NCBI GenBank assembly: GCA_012719135.1
Contig: JAAYAW010000073.1
Coordinates: 56,793-120,792 of the forward strand
Reading direction: 5' to 3'
DNA from: Chloroflexota bacterium
GTDB lineage: Bacteria > Chloroflexota > Anaerolineae > UBA1429
DNA length: 64,000 bases
Shown: positions 20,434 to 29,053 of the stretch, piece by piece
Layout of the letters: every line of letters starts with the position of its first letter
How positions within the stretch are numbered: position 1 is the first letter of the stretch
Notes under the pieces: generated by a model
What the model saw: the letters and a program-made list of their open reading frames with translations, nothing else
The model's database searches: none
Told to the model about the DNA's origin: nothing
Translations under genes and position numbers: made by a program

Positions 20434-20856
20434 CTAGAACGGTATCTCTTCCTCATCGAGAATCGCCCCGGGGCGATCAGCGGCGTCCCCTTCGCTATCC
20501 TGTGACCCGGACGGCCCGCTGGCTTCGCCACGCCCACTGAGGAACTTGACATTGGTGGCCGTGAGATCCAGAGATGCGCGCCATTCGCCATCGCGGCCCT
20601 GGAAAGGACGAGGATCCTGCAGTTCACCTTCGACCATGACGAGTTGACCCTTGGTGAGGTACTGGTTGCACGTCTCGGCGAGGCGTCTCCACGCGGAGAC
20701 CCTGAACCAGGTGGTGCGCTGCTGCCTCTGGCCGCTCTGATCGGTCCAGTTGCGATCGGTAGCGACGCTGAAGGAGGTTACTGCCGTGCCCTGGGGCGTG
20801 TAGCGCATCTCAGGGTCGCGCCCCAGCCTGCCGATGATGATCGTTCTCTGGTACAT
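20434..20856 (-). CDS. ssb: single-stranded DNA-binding protein
   Basis: A 140-residue OB-fold protein: IIIGRLGRDPEMRYTPQG at 6-23 and WFRVSAWRRLAE in the core. An acidic linker leads to the C-terminal EEEIPF that recruits replication and repair partners. ATG at 20856 follows GGGAGG; the 25 residues upstream in frame are not conserved. Other core replication genes are not adjacent, so this may be a second SSB. Confidence 0.93.
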   Translation of the reverse strand: MYQRTIIIGRLGRDPEMRYTPQGTAVTSFSVATDRNWTDQSGQRQQRTTWFRVSAWRRLAETCNQYLTKGQLVMVEGELQDPRPFQGRDGEWRASLDLTATNVKFLSGRGEASGPSGSQDSEGDAADRPGAILDEEEIPF

Positions 20857-20902
20857 CTGATTGCCTCCCGGGTGGCAAGAAAAACGGCGAACCAACACGG
20901 CC

Positions 20903-20931
20903 AGTATAGCATCTAGACACCCCTGGGACAA
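20903..20931 (-). promoter_or_regulatory. ssb promoter
   Basis: Minus strand TTGTCC (20931-20926), 17 bp ending in TGC, then TATACT (20908-20903); extended -10 character. Confidence 0.7.
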
Positions 20932-21024
20932 CAGGCTCTCACCCTACAGCCACCTTGTTCCGCATGTTAGCGCTACCGTTCACGCCGTTTAACTGATCTT
21001 TTGTGCTGTTATGTCCCCATATTG

Positions 21025-21053
21025 TTGACTATCGCATGGGCCTAGGCTATAAT
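21025..21053 (+). promoter_or_regulatory. promoter of the small HTH gene
   Basis: TTGACT (21025-21030), 17 bp, TATAAT (21048-21053). Leader of about 118 nt. Confidence 0.8.
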
Positions 21054-21177
21054 CGGGCTACACTCGCGCTTTGTGCATCGTTGTGCGCGGCACAGTGATT
21101 GCTGGGCGAGAACATCTTGTATCAGTGTTCGTTAGGTGTCCGACCCGATGCTCTGGTCCGGGACATAGGAGGGTGAG

Positions 21178-21381
21178 ATGTCTCAGGATGTTTTGCTTAA
21201 TGTTAAGCAGGTAGCCCAGTACTTGCAGCTCAAAGAGTCGACGATCTACTCCTGGGCACAGGACAACAAGATTCCCGCGATCAAAATCGGGCGAACGTGG
21301 CGATTCCGCCGAGTCGATCTGGACTCCTGGCTGGAGAAGCATCTCCAGCAGGAGTCAGAAGCAGAGGAAGGCCAGTTCTAG
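21178..21381 (+). CDS. small excisionase/MerR-type helix-turn-helix protein
   Basis: A 67-residue protein made of one winged HTH of the HTH_17/excisionase type: LLNVKQVAQYLQLKESTIYS forms the helix pair. AIKIGRTWRFRRVDLDSWL is the characteristic wing and last helix. An acidic tail follows. AGGAGGGTGAG precedes the ATG. It has its own promoter and terminator and no integrase nearby, so it is more likely a chromosomal regulator than a phage Xis. Target unknown. Confidence 0.85.
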   Translation: MSQDVLLNVKQVAQYLQLKESTIYSWAQDNKIPAIKIGRTWRFRRVDLDSWLEKHLQQESEAEEGQF

Positions 21382-21399
21382 TCGTTCCTACGCCGTACA

Positions 21400-21466
21400 C
21401 AGGCGCCCGACCGGCGCCGCCGCCCGCGATTAGCGGGCGCTGGTCGGGCGCCTGTTGTTCTTTGTG
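21400..21466 (+). terminator. intrinsic terminator after the HTH gene
   Basis: A long GC-rich stem with 13-bp outer arms (21400-21412 with 21442-21454), an inner GCCCGC/GCGGGC stem, and TTGTTCTTTG after it. Confidence 0.85.
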
Positions 21467-21604
21467 CAGAGCAGGCACGGCCGCGGAACCGCTATCTGCG
21501 GAGGTTGCCCGTGCGACAGCGGGCGGATATGCTGGCGGCGAACTGAGGCTAGGCTGGGTGGAATCCCGGCTACGGCGAACATCACCCACGGAGGAGGTGG
21601 CCAC

Positions 21605-22528
21605 ATGCCACTATACGGAGGTATCGAGGGTGGGGGCACAAAGTTTGTGTGTGCCATTGGCACGGGGCCGGACGACATCCGCGCAGAGATCCGATTCGAT
21701 ACCGGCGCACCGGCGGAGACTCTGGCCCAAGTAGCGACGTTCTTCTCTGAGCACCAAGCGCTGGGGCCGCTCAGCGCTGTGGGGATCGCTTCCTTTGGCC
21801 CGATCGATCCGGATCCAACATCGGCACGCTTCGGTTACGTCACAACCACGCCAAAGCCCGGCTGGGCGCACACGGACTTTGCTGGGGCCGTCCACAGCAT
21901 GCTGCGCGTACCGGTGGGCTTTGACACCGATGTCAACGTGGCCGCCCTTGGGGAGCACCGCTGGGGTGCGGCCAGAGAGCTGGATACCTTTGTCTATCTC
22001 ACCGTCGGTACCGGCATCGGTGGCGGTGCGATGGCGAATGGGGCCCTGATCCACGGCGTGATGCATCCGGAGATGGGGCACATTCGTGTGCCCCACGACC
22101 TCGCGCTCGACCCCTATCCGGGGCACTGCCCATATCATGGAGACTGTCTGGAGGGGCTCTGCTGCGGGCCGGCGATTGAGGAGCGATGGGGAGTGCCTTC
22201 GGAGAACTTGGCACCGGATCATCCTGCCTGGGAACTGGAGGCACGGTATCTTGCGAGCGGGGTGATGAATTTCCTGCTGACCCTGGCCCCGCAGCGGATC
22301 ATCATGGGCGGGGGCGTGATGCATCAGCAACAGCTCTTCCCCATGATCCGCCGTTATGTACTGGAGTTGCTCAATGGATACCTGCAGGCCGAGCGGGTGA
22401 TAGCCGACATCGATAACTACATCCTGCCTCCTGGGCTCGGCGACAGGGCGGGGGTGTTGGGCGCCATCGCTCTCGCCGAGGGAGTGCACAGGTGTGAGCT
22501 TCCCGCGCTCGACAGGGCTGGGGTGTAG
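21605..22528 (+). CDS. ROK-family sugar kinase, probable fructokinase
   Basis: A 307-residue kinase starting at ATG 21605 after GGAGGTGG. N-terminal phosphate loop [16 protein letters not shown] at 4-19; [13 protein letters not shown] contacts sugar/ATP. The ROK zinc site is in [18 protein letters not shown], which also carries the specificity Glu/Gly. Sequence style matches ROK fructokinases (GmuE/ScrK type) rather than glucokinases; mannose or allose kinase activity is possible. Monocistronic between terminators. Confidence 0.85.
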   Translation: MPLYGGIEGGGTKFVCAIGTGPDDIRAEIRFDTGAPAETLAQVATFFSEHQALGPLSAVGIASFGPIDPDPTSARFGYVTTTPKPGWAHTDFAGAVHSMLRVPVGFDTDVNVAALGEHRWGAARELDTFVYLTVGTGIGGGAMANGALIHGVMHPEMGHIRVPHDLALDPYPGHCPYHGDCLEGLCCGPAIEERWGVPSENLAPDHPAWELEARYLASGVMNFLLTLAPQRIIMGGGVMHQQQLFPMIRRYVLELLNGYLQAERVIADIDNYILPPGLGDRAGVLGAIALAEGVHRCELPALDRAGV

Positions 22529-22554
22529 AGGCCCGTCTGGGCGTAAACAAAGAG

Positions 22555-22578
22555 AGAGGGAGCCCTGGGGCTCCCTCT
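22555..22578. terminator. hairpin between convergent genes
   Basis: An 11-nt arm pair (AGAGGGAGCCC with its complement) between the ROK kinase and the Re-citrate-synthase-like gene; probably works in both directions. Confidence 0.65.
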
Positions 22579-22597
22579 GCGCTGCAACAGATGAGGC

Positions 22598-23995
22598 TCA
22601 GTCCGTCACCATCACGCCGCGAAGTTCGGCATCGAGTTCTGGCTCCAGAACGGCGATCGCGCTCGCGAGTTCATCGTCGCCGATAGCGGTGGAGCGCCCC
22701 TCAGCGTATTGCTGCTGAACCCATTCGTTGATGTGTACCAGGCGGGGATCACGTTTGTCCAGTTCATGCCGCCCACCGAGCCCATAGTACCCCTTCATCC
22801 AGTATGCCAGGCCAGCTGCGCCCGAGGACTGGTTCACCATCACCCGGATGGGTCGATTCAGCAAGGCTTCTGTGTCAAAGGCGGCGTATACCTCTGGATC
22901 CTTGAGCAGACCATCGGCATGGATGCCTGCACGGGTTGTGTTAAAGTCCTCACCCACAAAGGGCGTCATCGGCGGGATCTGGTACCCCAGGTCGGACTCA
23001 TAGTAGCGCGCGATCTCGGTGATGACACTCGGCTGCATGCCATCGAAGGTGCCGCGCAGTGCTGCATACTCGAACACCATCGCCTCCAGCGGTGTGTTCC
23101 CCGTTCGCTCGCCGAATCCGAGCATGGTGCAGTTGGCCGTCGAGATGCCGTACAGCCAGGCCGTGCCGGCGTTGGAGACCGCCTTGCCAAAGTCGTTGTG
23201 GCCGTGCCACTCCAGCAATTCACTGGGGAATCCGGCGTGGTGCCAGAGGCCATAGGCAATGCCGGGTACACTCCTCGGCAGGGCTACTCCAGGGTAGCTC
23301 ACGCCAAGGCCCAGAGTGTCACAGGCACGGATCTTGATCGGAATGCCGCTCTCATCCGACAGCTTCTTCAGCTCCAGGGCCAGGGGAACCACAAAGCCAT
23401 AAAAGTCGGCGCGGGTGATATCCTCAAGGTGCACGCGCGGCCTGACACCGATAGAGAGGGCGTCCTTCACGATGCCGACGAACTGGTCCATGGCCTGTCG
23501 TCGGGTCATCTTGAGCTTGTTAAAGATGTGAAAGTCTGAGCAGCTGGCCAGGATCCCTGTCTCCTCGATGCCCATATCCTTGACGAGCATAAAGTCCTGC
23601 TTGGTCGCCCGGATCCAGCTTGTGATCTCTGGGAACTTGAATCCCAGGGCGCGACAGGCGTCCACGGCGTCTCGATCGTTCTTGCTGTACAGGAAGAACT
23701 CGGCCTGGCGGATGATGCCATTGGGGCCACCCAGCTCATGCAGTAGCTGGTACAGGTGCACCGTCTGCTCAACCGTGAAGGGCGTGCGTGCCTGCTGTCC
23801 ATCCCGGAAGGTGGTATCGCTGATCCAGAGCCTTTCCGGGGGATACATCGGGACGTGCCGGTGGTTAAAGGGGATCTTGGGCACGTCGTCATAGCTATAG
23901 AGCAGCCGGTAAAAGTTCGGCGTTGTGACGTCCTGAAGACTGTACTTGTACTCGGATTGTTCCAGTGTATTGGTTCGTTTGCTAAACTCTAGCAT
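22598..23995 (-). CDS. Re-citrate-synthase-like enzyme of the isopropylmalate/homocitrate synthase family
   Basis: A 465-residue HMGL-like TIM barrel protein. DTTFRDGQQAR near 60-70 replaces the usual RDGxQ loop of LeuA, and EWHGHNDFG holds the metal-binding HxH. The N-terminal 55 residues (PNFYRLLYSYDDVPKIPF) and the GGPNGIIRQAEFFLYSKND segment recall the Re-face citrate synthases of Clostridium kluyveri and Dehalococcoides. The LeuA regulatory domain is absent. If right, it makes citrate from oxaloacetate and acetyl-CoA with anaerobic Re stereochemistry. Alternatives: 2-isopropylmalate or another homocitrate synthase. RBS AGGAGG, 6-nt spacing. Confidence 0.7.
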   Translation of the reverse strand: MLEFSKRTNTLEQSEYKYSLQDVTTPNFYRLLYSYDDVPKIPFNHRHVPMYPPERLWISDTTFRDGQQARTPFTVEQTVHLYQLLHELGGPNGIIRQAEFFLYSKNDRDAVDACRALGFKFPEITSWIRATKQDFMLVKDMGIEETGILASCSDFHIFNKLKMTRRQAMDQFVGIVKDALSIGVRPRVHLEDITRADFYGFVVPLALELKKLSDESGIPIKIRACDTLGLGVSYPGVALPRSVPGIAYGLWHHAGFPSELLEWHGHNDFGKAVSNAGTAWLYGISTANCTMLGFGERTGNTPLEAMVFEYAALRGTFDGMQPSVITEIARYYESDLGYQIPPMTPFVGEDFNTTRAGIHADGLLKDPEVYAAFDTEALLNRPIRVMVNQSSGAAGLAYWMKGYYGLGGRHELDKRDPRLVHINEWVQQQYAEGRSTAIGDDELASAIAVLEPELDAELRGVMVTD

Positions 23996-24052
23996 TCGTG
24001 CCTCCTAAGCGTGTGCCGGATCTGGGAAATCCTCGTATCAGTAGCTAACAAA

Positions 24053-24088
24053 AAAGACCAGCTCCCTTGGGATAACTGGCCTGGTCTT
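24053..24088 (-). terminator. intrinsic terminator in the leader of the Re-citrate-synthase-like gene
   Basis: Minus strand AAGACCAG pairs with CTGGTCTT, enclosing a TCCC-AA-GGGA inner hairpin, and runs into TTTTTTG. It lies about 58 bp before the coding start and after the promoter at 24244-24272, so it should act conditionally. Confidence 0.8.
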
Positions 24089-24110
24089 CTTCGACGCTCT
24101 GTACGCCAAA

Positions 24111-24176
24111 CTACCCCTCGGTACATATGCCGATGGCAGGCTGCCTCCTATTGATCCTGAGCGCTGCGAAACCCAT
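24111..24176 (-). CDS. possible leader peptide, 21 aa
   Basis: ATG at 24176 follows GGAG by 10 nt; stop TAG at 24113-24111, 23 nt before the leader terminator. The product has Arg-Ile-Asn-Arg-Arg in the middle (three AGG codons) and several Ile. I could not find a convincing antiterminator, so its role in attenuation is only suggested by position. Confidence 0.35.
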   Translation of the reverse strand: MGFAALRINRRQPAIGICTEG

Positions 24177-24205
24177 TGTCCCAGTCTCCAGCCTATATAC
24201 AACCA

Positions 24206-24230
24206 CGAGGATGCCTCTGGGGCATCCTCG
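24206..24230 (-). promoter_or_regulatory. 5' hairpin of the leader transcript
   Basis: A perfect 10-bp stem (CGAGGATGCC/GGCATCCTCG) with a 5-nt loop lies just after the predicted start site near 24237. It could stabilise the leader or be part of a regulatory fold; I recognise no known riboswitch. Confidence 0.5.
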
Positions 24231-24243
24231 CCACTTGCCCAAT

Positions 24244-24272
24244 AGAATAACACAGAAGAGCCGGGTCGTCAA
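24244..24272 (-). promoter_or_regulatory. promoter of the Re-citrate-synthase-like gene
   Basis: Minus strand TTGACG (24272-24267), 17 bp, TATTCT (24249-24244). Leader of about 240 nt to the start codon. Confidence 0.7.
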
Positions 24273-24382
24273 GCCGCATGCAGCCCAAGCCGGGCCACGA
24301 GCCCTTCCCAAAAGCACCATTCGATGCACTGCGCCACTTACCTGGGAAAGCAAAGGCTCGGCATCCGAGAACGCGAAACCAC

Positions 24383-25168
24383 CTAGCGGTGGCGCTTCGG
24401 CACGGTACCCTTGAGGCCCTTCACCAAACCGCGGCAAGCCCCCGCAAAGATGCCTACGTCGACGCCGTAGGAAAGGTACTGCACGCCGAGATCCATCCAC
24501 CGGCGCGCCGTCTCCGGGTCCGAGGCAAAGGTCCCGGCCGCTTTGCCCGCTGCCCGGATCTTGACCACGGCCTCCTCCATACCCTGTACCACTCGCGGAT
24601 CATTCACCTGGCCCGGGATACCGAATGACTGCGATAGGTCATAGGGGCCTAGGAAAACGACGTCAACCCCGGCGACGTCGACGATGTCGTCCAGGTTCCG
24701 CAGTCCTTCAATGCCCTCAATGTGGATGATCACCAGTTGCTCTGCATTCAGGCCATCGGTGATGCCTTCCGTGCCGTACACGGCATAGTCGCCTGCTCGC
24801 GTGAGCAGCGAAATGCCGCGCATCCCCAGCGGCGCGTACTTGGCGGCACGTACAGCGGCTTCGGCTTGCGACCGCGTCTCGATCTGGGGGATCTGCACGC
24901 CGGCGGAACCGATGTCCAGTGCGCGCTGGATCAGGTGAGGTTCGTTGCTGCTGACTCGCACGATTGGATCGAGCTCTGCCAGTTGGCCAGCCCGGCAGAG
25001 GTCCTCGGCGGTCTCTATGGAGAGCGGGCCATGCTCGGTGTCGATGATAGCAAAGTCAAAGCCAGCCAAGCCGACGATCTCGATAAAGGCCGGGTAAGAA
25101 CAGTTCATAAAAGGGCCGACAACGGTCTCGCCTCTCTGCAGTTTGCGCCTGAGTTGATTGATGCGCAT
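24383..25168 (-). CDS. HpcH/HpaI-family 2-oxo acid aldolase
   Basis: A 261-residue class II metal aldolase of the HpcH/HpaI family, which splits 4-hydroxy-2-oxo acids to pyruvate plus an aldehyde (2-dehydro-3-deoxyglucarate, 2-keto-3-deoxy-L-rhamnonate and similar). Motifs: AIIDTEHGPLS near 40-50, VRVSSNEP, GVQIPQIETRSQAE with the metal Glu, and VDVVFLGPYDLSQSFG. GGGGGG precedes the ATG. Its own promoter faces away from the adjacent TIM-barrel gene. Likely part of the sugar-acid pathway of this region; substrate not assignable. Confidence 0.88.
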   Translation of the reverse strand: MRINQLRRKLQRGETVVGPFMNCSYPAFIEIVGLAGFDFAIIDTEHGPLSIETAEDLCRAGQLAELDPIVRVSSNEPHLIQRALDIGSAGVQIPQIETRSQAEAAVRAAKYAPLGMRGISLLTRAGDYAVYGTEGITDGLNAEQLVIIHIEGIEGLRNLDDIVDVAGVDVVFLGPYDLSQSFGIPGQVNDPRVVQGMEEAVVKIRAAGKAAGTFASDPETARRWMDLGVQYLSYGVDVGIFAGACRGLVKGLKGTVPKRHR

Positions 25169-25203
25169 CGTTTACCCCCCGTGGCAGATGCATCTTCGCT
25201 GCG

Positions 25204-25232
25204 AGTCTAGGTGACCGGCGCCGAGCCGTCAA
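25204..25232 (-). promoter_or_regulatory. promoter of the aldolase gene
   Basis: Minus strand TTGACG (25232-25227), 17 bp, TAGACT (25209-25204), about 36 bp before the ATG. Confidence 0.65.
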
Positions 25233-25250
25233 GGCGGTTCGAGACGCGGT

Positions 25251-25279
25251 TTGTCCTGCGACACAACGTCGGATAGTAT
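25251..25279 (+). promoter_or_regulatory. promoter of the first TIM-barrel isomerase
   Basis: TTGTCC (25251-25256), 17 bp, TAGTAT (25274-25279); moderate match, 36 bp before the ATG. Confidence 0.5.
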
Positions 25280-25314
25280 TCGGGCAAGGATGCGAACACA
25301 AGGATTGGACACAC

Positions 25315-26175
25315 ATGAGAATTGGATGCTATCTGCCGTTGACTGTAGAGAACATAAAAAGGGCGAAGAAACTGGGGTATGAGGCGCTGGAGGTCCACGC
25401 CGGCTGGCTGACGGAGCCGGGGCTGCAGACGCTCGAGCGCTCTCTCCCAGGGTTGGTGGAGGAGCTTGCGGCAGAGGAGACGGCTGTCACCGCGGTGACG
25501 ATAGGCGGCGACACCATTCGCGTCCCTGTGGCCGATGCCGTAGCGTACTACGGGCGGGCTATGAACGTTGCGCGTGAGCTGGGATGTCATCTGGTGGTCG
25601 GAAGGACCGGGCGCGATCCCGGATTGAGAATGGATGAAAACCTCTCGCTCTACACAGCGCGCTTTGCGCCCATCGCTCGTATGGCTGCGGATCGGGGTGT
25701 GTCGGTGGCACTCGATCCATGGCCCGGAGATGTGTGTGGCGACGGTCCTCTGCATTGGGAGAATCTGGCCACGTCGCCCGAGATGTACGACCGGCTGTTC
25801 GATGCCGTGCCGGACAGCACGCTCGGGATCGAGTATGACGCCTCTCACTATGCCTGGCAGGGCATTGACTATCTCCAGGTGTTTCGGGAATACGGAACGC
25901 GGGTTCTGCACATGCGAGCCAAAGATGTGCTCGTCGATGCAGCGCAATTGCGGCGAGTGGGTGTACTCGGGCCAGACTGGTGGCGTTATGCCATCCCCGG
26001 GTTGGGTCAAATCGATTGGCCAGGGCTCTTCTCGGTGGCAAGACAGGCTGGTTACGCCGGCGACATTGCTGTGGAGAACCGCGACCGCAACTACCAGGCC
26101 GATCGCATCAATGAGGGCCTGCAAGTCGCCCTGAAGGCTCTGAAGCCATTGATAGAGGAGCACTGGCCCGAGTAA
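25315..26175 (+). CDS. sugar phosphate isomerase/epimerase (AP-endonuclease-2-like TIM barrel)
   Basis: A 286-residue xylose-isomerase-like TIM barrel. Metal-site candidates are Asp in VSVALDPWPGD, Glu/Asp in LGIEYDASHYAW, His in VLHMRAKD, and Glu in DIAVENRDRN. Such proteins are sugar or cyclitol epimerases, isomerases or dehydratases (IolE/IolI, hydroxypyruvate isomerase, L-ribulose epimerase). It is monocistronic and divergent from the aldolase. No close functional match can be named. Confidence 0.82.
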   Translation: MRIGCYLPLTVENIKRAKKLGYEALEVHAGWLTEPGLQTLERSLPGLVEELAAEETAVTAVTIGGDTIRVPVADAVAYYGRAMNVARELGCHLVVGRTGRDPGLRMDENLSLYTARFAPIARMAADRGVSVALDPWPGDVCGDGPLHWENLATSPEMYDRLFDAVPDSTLGIEYDASHYAWQGIDYLQVFREYGTRVLHMRAKDVLVDAAQLRRVGVLGPDWWRYAIPGLGQIDWPGLFSVARQAGYAGDIAVENRDRNYQADRINEGLQVALKALKPLIEEHWPE

Positions 26176-26220
26176 CCGTCCTCGTCCAGGGTGGAGCACA
26201 AGGACTTGGCCTTGTGCCCG

Positions 26221-27918
26221 TCACTCCAGGACGGCACCGCGGCTGGCTGGACCCACCAGGCGTCTGTAGCGGTCAAGGAGGCCTCCGGCGGGCATCGACT
26301 TTTCTTCGGGCAGGCACCACATCGCGCGTCTCTGATCCAGCAGGTCAGTCTCTACCTCGAGAGACAGCCTGCCAGCGGGGATATCGATCGAGATGCAGTC
26401 GCCATCTCGGACAAGGGCGATCGGGCCACCAAGATAGGCCTCCGGCGTGACGTGACCGATACAAGCGCCCTGCGTAGCACCGGAGAAGCGGCCATCCGTC
26501 ACCAGCGCGACGGACCTTCCCAGGCCCATCCCGATTATCGCCGAGGTCGGCATGAGCATCTCTCGCATGCCGGGTCCGCCTTTCGGACCTTCGTAGCGAA
26601 TGACCACCACATCACCCGGCCTGACGCAGCCATTCAGGATCGCGGCAAGGGCGCTCTCCTCCCCATCATAGACGCGCGCTGGACCGGTGTGCTGTAGCAT
26701 CTCGTCCACGACTGCCGAGCTCTTGACTACTGAGCCTTCCGGCGCAAGGTTTCCGTAGAGGATGGCCAGTCCTCCGACGGGCCGAATGGGCGAGGAAAGC
26801 GGATGGATCACGCCGTCATCGGTGACATGTCTTGCCCGGACGTTTTCCGCAATCGTGCAGCCGTTGACCGTCAGGCAGTCTCCGTGCACCAGATCCGCTG
26901 CCAGCAGGCTCGATAGCAGGGAAGGGACGCCGCCCGCCCGGTACAGGTCACTGGCGAAGTGCGTTCCGGCCGGTTTGAGGAGGACCAACTGCGGAACACG
27001 AGCCGCTGAACGTGCAAAGGCCTCCAACTCCAACTCCAGGCCAGCCTCTCGGGCAATAGCAGGGAGGTGCAAGGCGGTGTTTGTAGAGCCCCCGACGGCC
27101 ATGTCCACAGCCAGAGCGTTCTCAAAGGCTTCCCTGGTGAGGATATCCCGCGGGCAGATGCCTCGCTCCAAGAGGGCGACTATGGCGCGTCCGGACTCCC
27201 TGGCGAGCGCAATGCGTGCCCCGTGGGTCGCCGGGATGAGGGCCGAATCGGAAAGCGTCATGCCGAGGGCTTCGGCCATAATGGACATGGTGTTGGCAGT
27301 GCCAAGCATGTTGCATGAGCCTGGACCAGGGCAGGCCTCCGTCACCATCTCCTCCAGCTCGGCTTGGCTGAGGATTCCTCGCACAACAAGCGCCTCGGCT
27401 TCCATGAGATCCGTGTAGCCGATCGGGCGGCCCCTATGACGCCCTGGCTCCATCGGGCCGGCGGTCACCATGATGGTGGGCACGTTGAGGCGCGCCGCGG
27501 CCATGAGCATGCCCGGGGTGATTTTGTCGCAATTCGAGAGAAGCACCATCGCGTCCAGCGCGTGAGCCGTCATCATCGCCTCGATGGAGTCGGCGATCAG
27601 TTCGCGGCTTGGCAGGGGCATCTTCATTCCCTCCATGCCCGTGCACAGGCCATCGCAGATGGCGATGGAAGGGAACTCCAGCGGCGTGCCTCCGGCTTCG
27701 GTGATGCCCAGCTTGATCGCCTGGCACAACGCCGGCATGTGAACGTGGCCGGGCACCAACTCGTTGTACGAGTTGACCACACCGATCAGAGGGCGGCCCA
27801 GATCGCTCGGCCGGAGCCCCGTGGCGAACAATAGCGCCCGGTGCGTAGATCTCTGCAAACCCTGTGTCATGCCGGCGCTCCGAAGCGGACGCCCATTCTG
27901 GCAAGGTCCGGTTGCCAT
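26221..27918 (-). CDS. IlvD/Edd-family dehydratase
   Basis: Dihydroxy-acid dehydratase (valine/isoleucine synthesis) or a sugar-acid dehydratase. The 565-residue product from ATG 27918 (GAGGTG upstream) has FPSIAICDG, LLSNCDKITPGM and CPGPGSCNMLGTANTM, supplying the iron-sulfur Cys residues. GGSTNTALHLPAIA and LVTDGRFSGAT also match the family. The CPGPGSCNMLGTA segment differs from canonical IlvD (ACGGMYTANTM) and shares features with the sugar-acid branch. No other branched-chain genes are nearby while several sugar genes are, so both assignments stay open. Confidence 0.85.
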   Translation of the reverse strand: MATGPCQNGRPLRSAGMTQGLQRSTHRALLFATGLRPSDLGRPLIGVVNSYNELVPGHVHMPALCQAIKLGITEAGGTPLEFPSIAICDGLCTGMEGMKMPLPSRELIADSIEAMMTAHALDAMVLLSNCDKITPGMLMAAARLNVPTIMVTAGPMEPGRHRGRPIGYTDLMEAEALVVRGILSQAELEEMVTEACPGPGSCNMLGTANTMSIMAEALGMTLSDSALIPATHGARIALARESGRAIVALLERGICPRDILTREAFENALAVDMAVGGSTNTALHLPAIAREAGLELELEAFARSAARVPQLVLLKPAGTHFASDLYRAGGVPSLLSSLLAADLVHGDCLTVNGCTIAENVRARHVTDDGVIHPLSSPIRPVGGLAILYGNLAPEGSVVKSSAVVDEMLQHTGPARVYDGEESALAAILNGCVRPGDVVVIRYEGPKGGPGMREMLMPTSAIIGMGLGRSVALVTDGRFSGATQGACIGHVTPEAYLGGPIALVRDGDCISIDIPAGRLSLEVETDLLDQRRAMWCLPEEKSMPAGGLLDRYRRLVGPASRGAVLE

Positions 27919-27985
27919 GATGCACCTCATGCTTGGGAATAGGTCGCGGCGGCGTGTCGATGGCATCGTCGTCGCGACGGAACAG

Positions 27986-28018
27986 GAAACGGCGTTCCTG
28001 ATTCAGGAACGCCGTTTC
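27986..28018 (-). terminator. 15-bp hairpin between the isomerase gene and the dehydratase
   Basis: A perfect 15-bp stem (GAAACGGCGTTCCTG with its complement) and a 3-nt loop, 13 bp past the stop of the gene at 28032. There is no strong T-tract after it on the minus strand (CTGTTCCGTC). Confidence 0.65.
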
Positions 28019-28031
28019 TCAGAGTGACTCC

Positions 28032-29033
28032 CTAGGACTCGCCGATGCCGAGCGTTTCCTTGCAGAACTGGATGCTGCGTTCCAGATCGATCGTCTGCTG
28101 AGCTGCGATCGCGGGCAGGTACTCTGGGGGCGCGTCACGGCCGACGGTCAGGCATGGCCGGATGTACGGCTGACCGTTACGGACCAGTGCCTCGAACCGC
28201 GCGAACTCCCGCGCTGGCGTGTCCGGGTACATCTTCCAGTAGTCCGCCTCAGGCTTCAGATAGTCGAGCACGCGGGGCGGGGCGGAGGTGATGATCTCGA
28301 GGCTGAACGGCACGTTCGGGCAAAGCTCGATGAATCTGGCCGCCCAATCGTTGATGCCGATGTTGCCATCTCCCATGGCCACCCACTGGACAGAGGCGCC
28401 CGTGGGATGTGGCCACACGGCGGTGTCTCGTACGTGGCTCGTGGCAATGTAGGGGGCCAGCGCCTCAAGGGTGACGAAGGGGCTCTCGCCTGCCCAGAGG
28501 GGGTTGCCTGCATCGATACAGGCGCCCACGTACTCGGGTCCCGCCGCTACGATCAAGTCCGCAAGCTCGGAACCGTGGAAATCGCCCGCATGGTTCTCAA
28601 GCGCCAGCTTGATGCCCAGGTCCATACACATGCTGCGGACGGCACGGCACGTGGCGATCGTGTTCTCGATGTGGCCTTCAAAGGGAAGCTCGGTCTGCCT
28701 GTCCGCAGACGAGCCCTGTACGCACCGCAAGATCGGCGATCTGAGCTTGTCCGCCACGTGCAGCATCTTTGTGACCTGCTCCACCGCGGAACCCTCCGAG
28801 CGGTCAAAGATGGTCGCGGACTCGCAGATCGAGAGCATCCCGACCTCGATCGCCAGCCCAAGCCGATCGGCATGAGCCCTAACCCGATCGAGATACTCGT
28901 CTTCCAGGCTCTCAAACGGGTTGAGATCCGAGAAATGCACCAGATCGAGGCCGATCTTTTTGGAGTAGTCCAGCAGTTGGAAGGCGTCCCAACCTTTGGA
29001 GCGGACGGTGTAGATATCCATCCCCAGTTTCAT
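28032..29033 (-). CDS. sugar phosphate isomerase/epimerase (TIM barrel)
   Basis: A 333-residue xylose-isomerase-like TIM barrel. Candidate metal ligands are Glu in KLALENHAGDFHG, Asp in GACIDAGNP, His in ATSHVRDT and Glu in SLEIITSA. MKLGMDIYTVRS is the typical first strand. It follows the Gfo/Idh/MocA gene by 20 bp, a common pairing in inositol, levoglucosan and disaccharide oxidation pathways. AGGAGAGGTAGG precedes the ATG. Substrate unknown. Confidence 0.83.
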   Translation of the reverse strand: MKLGMDIYTVRSKGWDAFQLLDYSKKIGLDLVHFSDLNPFESLEDEYLDRVRAHADRLGLAIEVGMLSICESATIFDRSEGSAVEQVTKMLHVADKLRSPILRCVQGSSADRQTELPFEGHIENTIATCRAVRSMCMDLGIKLALENHAGDFHGSELADLIVAAGPEYVGACIDAGNPLWAGESPFVTLEALAPYIATSHVRDTAVWPHPTGASVQWVAMGDGNIGINDWAARFIELCPNVPFSLEIITSAPPRVLDYLKPEADYWKMYPDTPAREFARFEALVRNGQPYIRPCLTVGRDAPPEYLPAIAAQQTIDLERSIQFCKETLGIGES

Positions 29034-29053
29034 GTTCCTACCTCTCCTGAACG

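Noticed and set aside
21178..21381. Excisionase-like gene as a sign of a prophage or integrative element
   Set aside because: No integrase, att-like direct repeats, tRNA junction or other phage genes are nearby, and base composition is unchanged.
25207..26199. 330-codon minus-strand frame opposite the TIM-barrel gene
   Set aside because: The plus-strand gene has family motifs, promoter and start; the antisense frame has none.
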